From Agapanthus africanus (taxonomy: Eukaryota > Streptophyta > Magnoliopsida > Asparagales > Amaryllidaceae), in the NCBI GenBank assembly GCA_030015575.1, contig CM057339.1:697946761-698010760 (forward strand): a DNA stretch of 64,000 nucleotides, read 5' to 3'. The notes under the pieces were generated by a model. The model was given only the letters and a program-made list of their open reading frames with translations. It made no database searches and had not been told where the DNA came from. Every line of letters begins with the position of its first letter. Positions within the stretch are counted from its first letter, which is position 1. Position numbers and translations under genes: made by a program. Shown piece by piece: positions 11,979-21,536 of this stretch.

Positions 11979-13568
11979 TTAAAGGGTAAAGACAAAACCC
12001 GACATGGACTTGGAATCATCCTTGTCACTCTGGAAGCTGGAGTCAGTAAAGGCCTCAATCTGGAGGTCTTTTCCGTCATACACCAAGAACATCTCTTTAG
12101 TCCTTCTCAGATACTTGAGAATGTTCTTTACCGCTATCCAATGTTTCTCCCCAGGGTTTGACTGATACCTGCTTACCACACTCAGTGCATAAGCCACATC
12201 CGGTCTGGTACACAACATCTCATACATTATAGAGCCTACCGCAGAAGCGTAGGGTATAACAGACATGCGATCCCTCTCCAAATCAGTCTTGGGAGACATC
12301 TCTTTGGAGAGGGTGATCCCGTGACAAGCCGGTAGATTACCGCGCTTGGAATTTTCCATACTGAATCTCTTCAGTATGGTGTCGATGTACCTGGACTGTG
12401 AAAGTCCTAATATCCTCTTGGATCTGTCACGGTAGATCCGGATACCCAGAATGTATGAGGCATCACCCAGGTCTTTCATGGAGAACCTGTGTGACAAGAA
12501 CCCCTTGACAGATTGTAGCATAGGAATGTCATTTCCTATTAAGAGAATGTCATCTACGTATAAAACGAGGAATACTACAGTTCTCGCTACAAATCTACAA
12601 TAGATGCATGGTTCATCTGGATTTTTGATAAAGCCAAATTCCTTGACCGTCTCATCAAAACAAATGTTCCAACTCCGCGATGTCTGCTTTAGTCCATAAA
12701 TGGACTTAAGCAACTTGCACACCTTTCCGCTGCTCCCACTTTGAATGAAACCCTCTGGCTGGTCCATATAGACACACTCCTCTAAATGCCCATTTAGAAA
12801 AGCTGTCTTTACGTCCATCTGCCAAATCTCATAATCGTGGAAGGCAGCAATGGAAAGAAGGATCCGAATGGATTTCAGCATAGCTACTGGAGAAAAGGTT
12901 TCGTCATAGTCCAAACCAGGTCTTTGACAAAAACCCTTTGCAACCAGTCTAGCTTTATAGGTCTCAACCTGTCCATCTACACCAATCTTCCTTTTGAAGA
13001 TCCACTTGCATCCTACGGGTTTTACCCCATCTGGAGCAATGTCCAACGTCCATACTTTGTTGGTGTACATGGACTCCATTTCGGTCCGCATTGCATCCAG
13101 CCATTTTACCGAGTCGACGCTTTGAATGGCTTGCTGGAAGCTAGTAGGCTCATCACAATATATGATGCAATCCTCTCTATCCCCGTCAATGAGAAAACCG
13201 TCGTATCTCTCGGGCGGATGAGACTGCCTACTACTCCTGCGGAGTGGCGTGGGAATGTCCTGATCTTTCGAACCCTCTGGTTCTACTAAGCTTTCAGTAA
13301 TAGCTCGTGGTTCTGGAATTTCTTCCAGTTCTATTGCGCTCCCACTTAGTTCTTTTTCTATGAACTGGTGTTCTAGAAAGTGGGCATGGCGAGAAACAAA
13401 AACCTTTTGTTGCTCTTCGCAATAGAAGAAATATCCCTTGGAGTTCTTTGGATATCCCACAAACTTGCACTGTACTGAGTGTGCCTCGAGCTTGTCCGCA
13501 TGCTGCTTTTTTACAAAAGCTGGACATCCCCCATGTCTTAATGTGATTAAGATAGGGTCTCTTCCCAT
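11979..13568 (-). pseudogene. E1 reverse transcriptase and integrase C-terminal region
   Basis: The 5' part (residues 14-80) is the end of integrase with its GCPAFVKK and KFVGYP motifs. RT starts near residue 150: KWLDAMRTEMESM, VKPVGCKWIFK, YKARLVAKGF, then QMDVKTAFLNG (catalytic Asp about 252) and YVDDILLIG (catalytic Asp pair about 339-340), followed by the connection and the start of RNase H (Asp about 510). All catalytic residues are present and the length is normal for copia. The upstream reading frame is shifted relative to the integrase core by one extra G in a run (13528-13532). The downstream end is a premature stop. It would copy element RNA into DNA inside a cytoplasmic particle. 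Confidence 0.9.
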
Positions 13569-14241
13569 ACCACATCTGATATGGTGTAGTAGGCACAGTC
13601 TTAGTTGGAACTCGGTTTAAAAGGTATGCAGCTGATTCTAGCGCATATCCCCAGAACGATCGCGGCAACTCAGCGTTACTCATCATGGACCATACCATAT
13701 CCAATAGGGTTCGGTTCCGTCTCTCCGATACACCGTTATGTTGCGGAGTGTATGGAGGAGTAAGCTGAGAGAGAATTCCATTCTCTTTTAGGTAACCCAG
13801 GAACTCGGCACTCAAGTATTCACCACCTCGATCAGATCTTAGTGTCTTGATACTTTTGCCTGTTTGTTTTTCTACTTCATTCTTATATTCCTGGAATTTT
13901 TCAAAAGCCTCGGATTTGTGTTTCATTAAGAAGACATAACCGTACCTTGAAAAGTCACCCGTAAAAGTAATGAAGTAAGAATAACCGCTTCGTGCATGTG
14001 TAGACATTGGACCGCACACGTCGCTGTGTACGAGTCCCAAGGGCTCGCTCGCTCTTACTCCGTGTCCAGTGAACGGAGTCTTTGCCATCTTTCCTTTGAG
14101 ACAGGATTGACAAGTTGCATACGATTGATATTGGAACGGATCCAAATATCCTTCTGCATGTAACTTAGTCAATCTTCTCTCATTGATGTGACCCAGTCTA
14201 CAATGCCATAAGAAAGTTTTATTGATTTCTGGAGACTTTCT
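13530..14241 (-). pseudogene. E1 integrase core
   Basis: Catalyses insertion of element DNA into the host genome. After the stop at 14242 the frame reads the HHCC zinc-binding region (H-x-RLGH upstream, CQSC about 20 residues into the open frame that starts at 14172). The catalytic triad follows: Asp in VHSDVCGP (residue 51), Asp in LRSDRGGEY (114) and Glu in HNGVSERR (150), giving the D-35-E spacing. One conserved-looking position reads TFTGDFSRY where E2 has TFTDDFSRY. The frame is lost at the G run 13528-13532, after which 13294-13527 is read out of frame. Confidence 0.9.
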
Positions 14242-15525
14242 TTAGTGTGTATTCTGGACATTGAAAATCTGTGGTTGGTTTAAAACGTATATACTGTTGT
14301 TCAATGTACCTGACCCAATCAAAACTTGATTAAGGTGAATGTTCACTACATTACTTACAAATGCAAATTCATAACCTTCTTTAGATAATAAAGATACAGA
14401 AATGATATTACAGGTCGCATTTGGTACATAATAACAACTACGCAAAACCAAAAAGTGTCCATCCGACAATCCCAGGTGATAGTCCCCCACGGCCTCAGCA
14501 TCCATGCTAGCACTGTTTGCAACTCTGAGGGTCATGTCACCTGTTTTCAAAACTCTACGCTTTCTCAACGCTTGCAAAGAATTACAGATATGAGATCCTG
14601 ATCCGGTATCCAATACCCAGGATTTAGAGTTTATTGATAGACAGTTTTCAATAACATACACACCTGAAGCTGAAGCCGCAACTCGCTTCAAATCCTGTGT
14701 TCTGGCCTTCCAAGCCTTGCAATCCTGTTTCCAGTGACCATTTTTGTGACAGTAGAAGCATTCTTCCTTCCCCACCAGCTTTCCCGCTATCTTTGTTGCC
14801 TTTCCCTTTCCCTTCGTATCCACTTTACTGACACCGCCTCTTGGTTTGGCGGGGGCTTTCTTCTTCTTACCCTTGGCTTTCGCCCTGGATCTAAAAGAGG
14901 AATATCCTCCTACAAACAAAGTGGATGTCTCCCTACCTTTCTGTAGGGTGCCCTCAGCACTCTTCAATATGTTCAGAAGTTCGGAAAGTTCAACCTCCTT
15001 TCCTTGCATGTTGAAGTTTAAGACAAACTGGGCGTAAGTGGAAGGAAGGGACTGGAGAATCAAATCAGTATAGAGTTCATTCTCCAATGTGGTCCCAAGG
15101 TCCGCGAGCTCCTCTATGTAGCCAATCATCTTAAGCACGTGTTCCGCTACCGATGATCCGACGGCCAATCTTGCCGAAAATAGCTTCTTTGACACTTCGT
15201 ATCTTGCGATACGAGACTGCTCTCCATACAGTTCTTTTGTATGGAGAAATATGGACTCCAGGTCCATATTCTCATGCCTCCTCTGATGTTCGTTGTCCAT
15301 CGAGGCAAGCACGAGGCATTTGGCCTTCGCGCAATCGATTTCCCATGTCTTACGGATTTCTTTATCCGCGACGCTGGAGGTGGGACCTGGGATAGGGGGA
15401 GCTTTGGTGGTAAGGACATACCCCAACTTGTCGTAAGTGATTGCCATCTTGACATTCCTGAGCCAATCTTTGTAGTTTGGCCCTGTCAGTATGTTTTTAT
15501 CTAGTAATAACTTAAGTCCGGTCAT
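14242..15525 (-). CDS. E1 gag-protease reading frame
   Basis: Capsid protein and protease of the copia element. I take the ATG at 15525-15523 (protein begins MTGLKLLLDKN); it lies 12 nt downstream of a conserved pyrimidine-AG signal. Of about 427 residues, 1-200 are a capsid-like gag domain (NYKDWLRNVKMAI, then HTKELYGEQ), 210-245 are a Lys/Arg-rich stretch, 256-269 are a CCHC zinc knuckle (CFYCHKNGHWKQDC), and WVLDTGSGSH at about 303-312 is the aspartic protease active site. The frame ends at a TAA (14242) just after the NVQNTH segment; in E2 the equivalent codon is Lys and the frame runs on into integrase. Gag and protease could still be made from this copy. Confidence 0.9.
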   Translation of the reverse strand: MTGLKLLLDKNILTGPNYKDWLRNVKMAITYDKLGYVLTTKAPPIPGPTSSVADKEIRKTWEIDCAKAKCLVLASMDNEHQRRHENMDLESIFLHTKELYGEQSRIARYEVSKKLFSARLAVGSSVAEHVLKMIGYIEELADLGTTLENELYTDLILQSLPSTYAQFVLNFNMQGKEVELSELLNILKSAEGTLQKGRETSTLFVGGYSSFRSRAKAKGKKKKAPAKPRGGVSKVDTKGKGKATKIAGKLVGKEECFYCHKNGHWKQDCKAWKARTQDLKRVAASASGVYVIENCLSINSKSWVLDTGSGSHICNSLQALRKRRVLKTGDMTLRVANSASMDAEAVGDYHLGLSDGHFLVLRSCYYVPNATCNIISVSLLSKEGYEFAFVSNVVNIHLNQVLIGSGTLNNSIYVLNQPQIFNVQNTH

Positions 15526-15537
15526 GTTGAATGGTCG

Positions 15538-15566
15538 CTGCAATTAGGAGAGAGAAAAGAAACACT
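15538..15566 (-). promoter_or_regulatory. E1 3'-splice-site-like signal before gag
   Basis: Sense TTTCTTTTCTCTCTCC, then TAATTGCAG, then CGACC-ATT, 12 nt before the gag ATG. The same pattern is found in E2, E3 and P. Confidence 0.4.
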
Positions 15567-15709
15567 TTAGCATGATGCTCTTGCAAGTTTAGAGTGGTTT
15601 TTAGTTTGTCTAAACTGGATGGCTCCCACTGTCTCTCGAATCCCTTCTCAAACCGTAAAGAAAGGATTAGTCGGGATCAATCTCACCGTACAATACTTGC
15701 TTAACCGTT

Positions 15710-15830
15710 CAGCCAGGCCAGTGTCGGTACTTCGAGGGAGGTTTTCCAACGCTTTCGCGAAGTTCCTTAATTTAAGAACCTCTTTTCCCTGGGGGCGTAG
15801 CCCCGCTAACACTTTTCTAGACACCTACTA
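15710..15830 (-). other. E1 conserved leader domain with GAAA hairpin
   Basis: Sense TTCGCGAAAGCGTT (15749-15763) forms a short stem capped by GAAA. It is flanked by GTGTTAGCGGGGCTACG and GTACCGACACTGGCC. P (26614-26735) and E2 (50858-50976) carry the same block. Confidence 0.5.
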
Positions 15831-16030
15831 GGTTTATAGCATTGATTGTTAAGTGAGAGTTTTCCCGAGGAGTAGCATATACTCACAGTAGGATCGGGAT
15901 CCAAATATCATCGCGTGATAAAACCGAAGGAATCCTACCAGAATCATCACAGTCCAAATGGTATGCAGTGCTAGCAAGTTTCAGTACTTATGAAACTCCC
16001 GATGTGGATTTTTGCCCCATACTCTTATGA

Positions 16031-16222
16031 CCTTGACTTTGGCCAAAATATCATAAGTCACATGTCAAGTTCTACCCGTCATTCTCCTGGTTAATTTGGA
16101 CCCACCCGTACCTACCCTTGACTTTGGCCAAAATGGCAGCACGACTGTCCCAAACCAACGCATCTATCTATGCTGCACATGAATACCCAATAGCTACCAA
16201 TCACTATGCCTTGACTTTGGCC
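16031..16222 (-). repeat. E1 three-copy leader motif
   Basis: CCTTGACTTTGGCC starts at 16031, 16116 and 16209 (sense GGCCAAAGTCAAGG), spaced 85 and 93 nt. Confidence 0.75.
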
Positions 16223-16502
16223 AAAATACATAGCTTGAATACTTTTGACCATTCATGTGGAATGACGGAGGGCTACGAATGGTTTTGGCGAAACCGTGTA
16301 CGTAGTGAACTTGATATAATCGATGGAACGAGATAGCTTTTAAAAGGAGTGGTTCAAGCTCCGCGTTTAAAAGTTTATTTTTTGAAAAGAACCGAGTGGT
16401 TTTCAAAGTGTTCCAATCGACTTTTACTTGGTTTATTTTCTTGCATTAGTTCTTTTAATGCGTCCCATCATTTAATCCTACCATTGCAGAAAACAACCAA
16501 AA

Positions 16503-16600
16503 TATGACGTACGCTTATGCCATTCGCATTCGCCACGGGGCCCTGTCATCACCCGTTAGGTTACTTAACTAACGACAGAGCGGGGGCTGGGCTAGCGCGG
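16503..16600 (-). other. E1 97-nt conserved leader block
   Basis: Contains GTTAGGTTACTTAACTAAC and ACAGAGCGGGG, and ends CTAGCGCGG. Found in the same order in P, E2 and E3. Inner part can fold (GTTAG/CTAAC arms). Confidence 0.65.
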
Positions 16601-17344
16601 CTGTAAAACATAAGCAACGCCTAAATAGTTATCATATATAAATATATAGCAATGATAGACATTACAGATCACAGATGAATACATTGGATATACTAGGAAT
16701 CCGCAATCCGTTCGAGCCTGCAACGAAAAGCGGATTACACGGTCGCGGTGAATAGCCAAATACCCCACCCAAGACCCCTACGGGTGCGGCAAACTACCCG
16801 CCAAGTACCCGAAGCGAAGCAACCTCCCTCAACACCATGAGTAGGCCACTCGGCACTTCGAGATACCCGGTAGTTTGTGCACCCCCTCCATGGGTCTATC
16901 CTAGGAGCAAAAACAGTAAAAAGAATTATACAATGACGGCTACAACCCCGACCCGGTTGTGCGGCCATACAAATAATAATACATCAATTTACATATTACA
17001 ATGAATGAAAGAAAAAGAAACACTCATCTCACATCCACCCCGGCTATTCACCCGCGACAATCCAACGCATTCATATACACATACCATCATCAAACACAGA
17101 TCACAGATATGTATAACCCCCACTAATCGACATATAGCGATTAGCCGACGTTCAATACATAAAAACATCACAGATATAACCCATTAGTCAAAGTGTAGTG
17201 AAGTTCGATCAAAAATACGGATTTATAGGCCCCCAAAAACAAATTTCTTTTCTGGAAAACCTGGGCACAAATAAACCATCTTAAAAATCCCAAAACCAAG
17301 CCAGAAGAACACTGCACCAAACCCGACCCAGAACCGAGTCAAAA

Positions 17345-17394
17345 CGGCCGCGGTTCTGCGGCAATAGGCATGCTTTTGCCGCGGAATCGCCGCG
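17345..17394 (-). other. E1 leader hairpin near PBS
   Basis: In sense, GCGGCAA pairs with TTGCCGC around an 11-nt loop containing the palindrome GCATGC (17368-17373). GC-rich CGCGG/CCGCG arms extend it. It sits 194 nt from the PBS. Confidence 0.55.
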
Positions 17395-17587
17395 CTTTGA
17401 GCGATTCACTGGATCGTTTTTGGTGGCTTTCTTCACAAAACCCTGAGATGATTTTTGACGTAAGATTTATTTTATTTTGAACAGAAAAAATTTCAACAGA
17501 AACTTAGGGTTTTGATGTTTTGGTTTTTCGATTTTTCCGATCAAACTTCCATACACTTTTACTACCTAGCTAGTTTATGTTTAGTTA

Positions 17588-17600
17588 GGCTCTGATACCA
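17588..17600 (-). other. E1 primer binding site (initiator tRNA-Met)
   Basis: Sense TGGTATCAGAGCC, one base from the LTR end. It is complementary to the 3' end of plant initiator tRNA-Met, which primes minus-strand synthesis. Confidence 0.9.
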
Positions 17601-17601
17601 C

Positions 17602-19654
17602 TGTAAGTCCACGTTGCCCACCCCGGTGCTTACGGGGAGGCGGAAAACGGAATAAAAATCGGATTTTTATCATGCTAGGCAACATGGACTAGATAAAGGA
17701 GGATCTTTGCTAAACAAAAACAAGCTAAAACTAACTAGAAACTAGCTAAAGGGTAGAATGGTTATACCTAGGGCTTTATGTCCTTCTCTCCTTGCTCCTT
17801 GGAGTAGTAGAAAGGGATCACCTTTGTCGTCTTCTCACGTCGAAGAAGGATCCATCCGAAAGCCTCAACCTTTGGCTTCAACTTCAAGCTAGAAGTAACT
17901 AGGGTGCTAGAAGTGCTAATCCTAGAACCCTAGATGAGAGTAAAGATTATCAAGAAGAGGTTTTTCTCAAGCTCAAGTGTTTCTCAACACATGAGTGGGG
18001 AGAGCTTGAGGAAGAGGAAGAGCAAGAGAGAGAAAGTATATGATAGAATCAAAGAATTATGAAGCATTCTCACATATATGTGTGAATTATTAAAAATAGA
18101 TAATTAGCTTGATAATTGTCATGGTTAATCAAGACATGACCATTATCATTTCATTTTTAATGCAAATTGCAAGGATCAAAGAGCATCTTCCAAATGAAAT
18201 GATGATGGTCAAAGTGTCAACCAAGGTCAACAAGTCAAGTATGGTCAAAATGTCAACAATCCTAACCATGCATAATTATATATATATATATATAGCTAAT
18301 ATCAATTAATTATAATACACACATAAACATTAGGGTTAATAAAATGACAATGGTCATTAACCCTAATCAAAGTCCTCTTCCTCTGACTCAATCAACTGTG
18401 CATACGCACCCGCATTCGTGATCCGAGGAACACGAATACAAAGAGATAAAACAAATCCCAAACCATATACTAGGATCCGGCTTAAACCAAAGCCCGCTAG
18501 TATAAGCTGTCCGGACAGCAAACATGCACAAGTGCGCGGATGTGAACGAACCCTGTCGCAAAACCATGCGACCTCTACTCATTTTGCCTAAAGGAGAATA
18601 GCTCTCTGTGTGGGACTCTAAAGACTCGACACTACGATGGCAGTGGGTTTAACCACAGACCGCAAGCGGCACTAGCTGTACGTAACGGTTCCCAGGTAGA
18701 TGCCGATAAGAAGACTGACGAGGTAACCCCATCTGAACTCCTACTGAGCCTGTATGTGACAGTCTCCGTACAGTCCGGTCTGTTCGTCTGATACATCGCA
18801 TGGCGGGCCTAGGGGGCGGTGAACGTCAGTCCCCTAATAGCGGTACAAGTCGTGTCGGAGTGTAGCCCAGAACACCCTGAGATAACACCGGAAACCTACC
18901 AGTATATCTCGCTTGCCCTGGCCAGGGACTACTTGTGTATTGGCTCTCCTGGACACAGCGCGATGTCAACCCCCAATACCGGGAGAGACGAATCCTGTCT
19001 AACCGTCACTGCCTCCAAGTGCTTCGGGACTGCACCCAAAAACTACCTGTTTGCACGACTCCTTTGAGCCGTGGTAGGGTAGTAATCAAAGTGCAGTGGG
19101 AACACACTCGAGGCGAAGTGACAGTATCAAGTCAGCGGACTAAGCTGTACTCATGTCACCTGGGAACTGATAACTGACGATAGGTATAATACCAACCAAC
19201 AGTTCCCGACGAGTCCTGTCCAGTGTACTCGTAACCTAACGAGCACCCGCATACTATCTCAAGTACGACGTACTGACGGCTGTGGGACAGACCGTCTCCC
19301 ACGCTGGGATGAGAAGCGCATACGCTAGTCTACTCCGGAGTATCGATGCCCTGCCTCGATAGTCCAACGACCAGGGACCAGTATAAGGATATGCTTATGG
19401 ATTACCCAGCCCCCACGAGTGTGAGCACCATCACAACGCTGGTAATCAAGCAAAGATCCTAAGGGCTCTACTAATATGTATATCAGCGATATGCTAAATG
19501 AAACACATGCACATATTAAAGCAGAGACAAACAAAGTAGCATACTACCATTTCGAGCAAGATTGTATATACAACTGTGAATATCCCAAGCTTCCATCAAG
19601 TAATATACAAACTAGTATGATACAGTAATGGCCTCTAGGGCATATACACTAACA
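17602..19654 (-). repeat. E1 5' LTR
   Basis: 2053 bp, near-identical to 9499-11559. It would drive transcription leftward into the element. Shares the AT run (shorter, about 18278-18294), the telobox pair (18329-18367) and the 37-nt hairpin (18467-18503). Confidence 0.9.
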
Positions 19655-20017
19655 AAAAGACTCGTCAATACGCCGGCAGTAGGTGATGATCATATCAGTC
19701 ACCTACAAGCCGTCAGCGGTACTAGCTGGACGTAAAGGCTACCCAGGTATTGAGCGATATGAAGATCAACAAGCAAGCCTCTCCACAGTCTCCATGAAGC
19801 CTATCAATAACACTACCGTACTGTCCGGTCTCTTCGTCTGATATGTCGCATATCATGTTTGGGGGTGGAAATCGTCAGACCCCAGTAATGTGCTAAGTCA
19901 TGCCGATGTGAGGCTCATAACAGGTCGATAAACTACTGATAACACTTATCAGTAGATCTCCATATCAGCCCTGGCCAGGGACTTCCAGTTATTGCCAATC
20001 GAGCATAGCGCAACATC
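19655..20017 (-). mobile_element. LTR 'T', remaining part after E1
   Basis: Starts with the target duplication of E1 and continues ACTCGTCAATACGCCGGCA, matching the P LTR reversed. It breaks off at about 20017 inside GCGCAACATC, where P-type LTRs continue AACCCCCAATACCGG. The next base belongs to E2's LTR, at a different LTR position, so this is an illegitimate deletion junction. Confidence 0.75.
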
Positions 20018-21489
20018 TGCTAAGCATGCTTCAAAAAATATCTCATGCTCAACAAAAGAAAATATCTAAGTCAATGTGAGTCAACAAGTCAAATGGTCAA
20101 TCAAACTCTAATCATGATACAATTATCCTTAATTAAAACTATTAATCATATTCCTCCTTCTGATAATGGTTTTGATCAAGTCAATGGTCAAAACCCTAAT
20201 GAGGTGTCTCCCTCTCCGCCCTTGTCAACTGTACATACATACCCGCATCAGTGTTCCATAGAAACATGAATACAATGAGACTAGACCAATCCCAAAACAA
20301 ATACTAGAATCTGGTTTAAACCAAAGCCCACTAGTATCAATTGCCCGAACACCAAACGCGCACAAGTACACATATGTGAACGAACCCTGTCGTAAAACCA
20401 TACGACCTCTATCTCGTTTCGCCCAAAGGTGAACAACCCTGTGTGTGGGACTCTAAAGACTCGACACTACGCTGGCAGTGGGTTTAACCACAGGCTGCAA
20501 GCGGTACTAGCTGTACGTAACGGTTCCCAGGTAGATGCCGATAAGAAGACCGATGAGGTGAACCCATCCGAACTCCTATTGAGCCTGAATGTGACAATCT
20601 CCGTACAGTCCGGTCTGTTCGTCTAAGAGCATCGCATGTCGGGCCTAGGGGGCGGTAAACGTCAGACCCCTAATAGCGGTACAAGTCATGTCGGAGTGTA
20701 GCCCAGAACACCCTGAGAAACTACTGAAAACACTACCAGTAAATCTCACTTGCCCTTGCCAGGGACTTTGTGTAATAGCTCTCCTAGACACAGCGCGATA
20801 TCAACCCCCAATACCGGGAGAGACGAATCCTGTCTAACCGTCACTGCCTCCAAGTGCTTCGGGACTGCACCCAACTACTACATGTTTGCACGAATCCATA
20901 GAGCCATGGTAGGGTAGTAATCTAAGAGCAGTAGGAACACACTTGAGGCGAAGTGGCAGTGTCAAGTCAACGGACTAAGCTGTACTCATGTCACCTGGGA
21001 ACTGTTATCTGACGATAGGTATAGTACCAACCAAGAGTTCCCGACGAGTCCTGTCCAGTGTACTCATAACCTAATGAGCACCTGCATACTATCTCCAGTA
21101 CGACGTACTGATGGTTGTGGGACAAACCATCACCCCAGCTGGGACGAGAAGCGCACACACCAGTCTACTCCGGAGTATCGATGCCCTGTCTCGATAATCC
21201 TACGACTGGGGACCTATATAAGGATGTGCTTGTAGACTACCCAACCCCCACAAGTGTGACTGCCATCAAAACGCTGGTAGTCAAGCAAAGATCCTAAGGG
21301 CTCTATCAATATGTATTAGCCATATATCAAAAGAAACATATACACATATTAAGATAGATACAAACCAAGTAGCATACTACCATATTGAGCAAGACTGTTA
21401 TAAATCTGTGTATATATCCCAAGCTTCCAAAATGTAATATACAAACTAGTACTATACAATAATGGCCTCTAGGGCATATCACACTAACA
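20018..21489 (-). mobile_element. E2 3' LTR, left end missing
   Basis: Matches the E2 5' LTR from about 63258 onwards (ATGCTTCAAAAAATATCTC, then the stretch up to GAGGTGTCTCCCTCTCC). About 560 bp that start the E2 LTR are missing at the junction with LTR T. It ends CACTAACA at 21489 and is followed by the reversed PPT. 20496-21489 is repeated at 29901-30894. Confidence 0.8.
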
Positions 21490-21536
21490 ATCTCCCACTT
21501 GTACTAAGGCCATGTGCTGGCATATCGCAGACCTAT
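21490..21536 (-). pseudogene. E2 PPT and last codons of pol
   Basis: Reversed PPT (ATCTCCCACTTGTAC) and the start of the pol 3' end, as at E1 11560-11606. Cut at CCTAT (21532-21536) by P; the rest of E2 resumes at 46763. Confidence 0.8.

Larger units (their letters stand above)
15526..17601 (-). other. E1 leader (5' untranslated internal region)
   Basis: About 2.1 kb between PBS and gag with no coding potential. In sense order it holds a hairpin (17345-17394), a region homologous to P, E2 and E3 around 16740-17190, the 97-nt conserved block (16503-16600), a three-copy motif (16031-16222), a domain with a GAAA hairpin (15710-15830) and a pyrimidine-AG signal before gag. Parts with similar order occur in the other three copia elements. 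Confidence 0.8.
9499..19654 (-). mobile_element. E1: near-complete Ty1/copia retrotransposon (Angela/BARE-like)
   Basis: A 10,156-bp element on the minus strand. The LTRs are 9499-11559 and 17602-19654, both running TGTAAG...CTAACA on this strand (sense TGTTAG...CTTACA). The flanks TAAAG (9494-9498) and AAAAG (19655-19659) are a 5-bp target duplication with one mismatch. Sense order is 5' LTR, PBS (17588-17600), 2.1-kb leader, gag, protease, integrase, RT, RNase H, PPT, 3' LTR. That order (integrase before RT) is diagnostic of Ty1/copia. The LTRs are almost identical; an AT microsatellite of different length explains most of the size difference. Defects: stops at about 14242 and 11979, and one extra base at 13528-13532. 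It inserted into LTR T. Confidence 0.92.

Noticed and set aside
12837..13289. 150-codon plus-strand frame opposite E1 RT
   Set aside because: Antisense shadow of the RT gene; a similar shadow is in E2 at 47997-48272.
15710..15830. Resemblance of the leader domain to ribosomal or group II intron RNA
   Set aside because: Only the GAAA hairpin and GC-rich patches are suggestive; no diagnostic domain of either was found.
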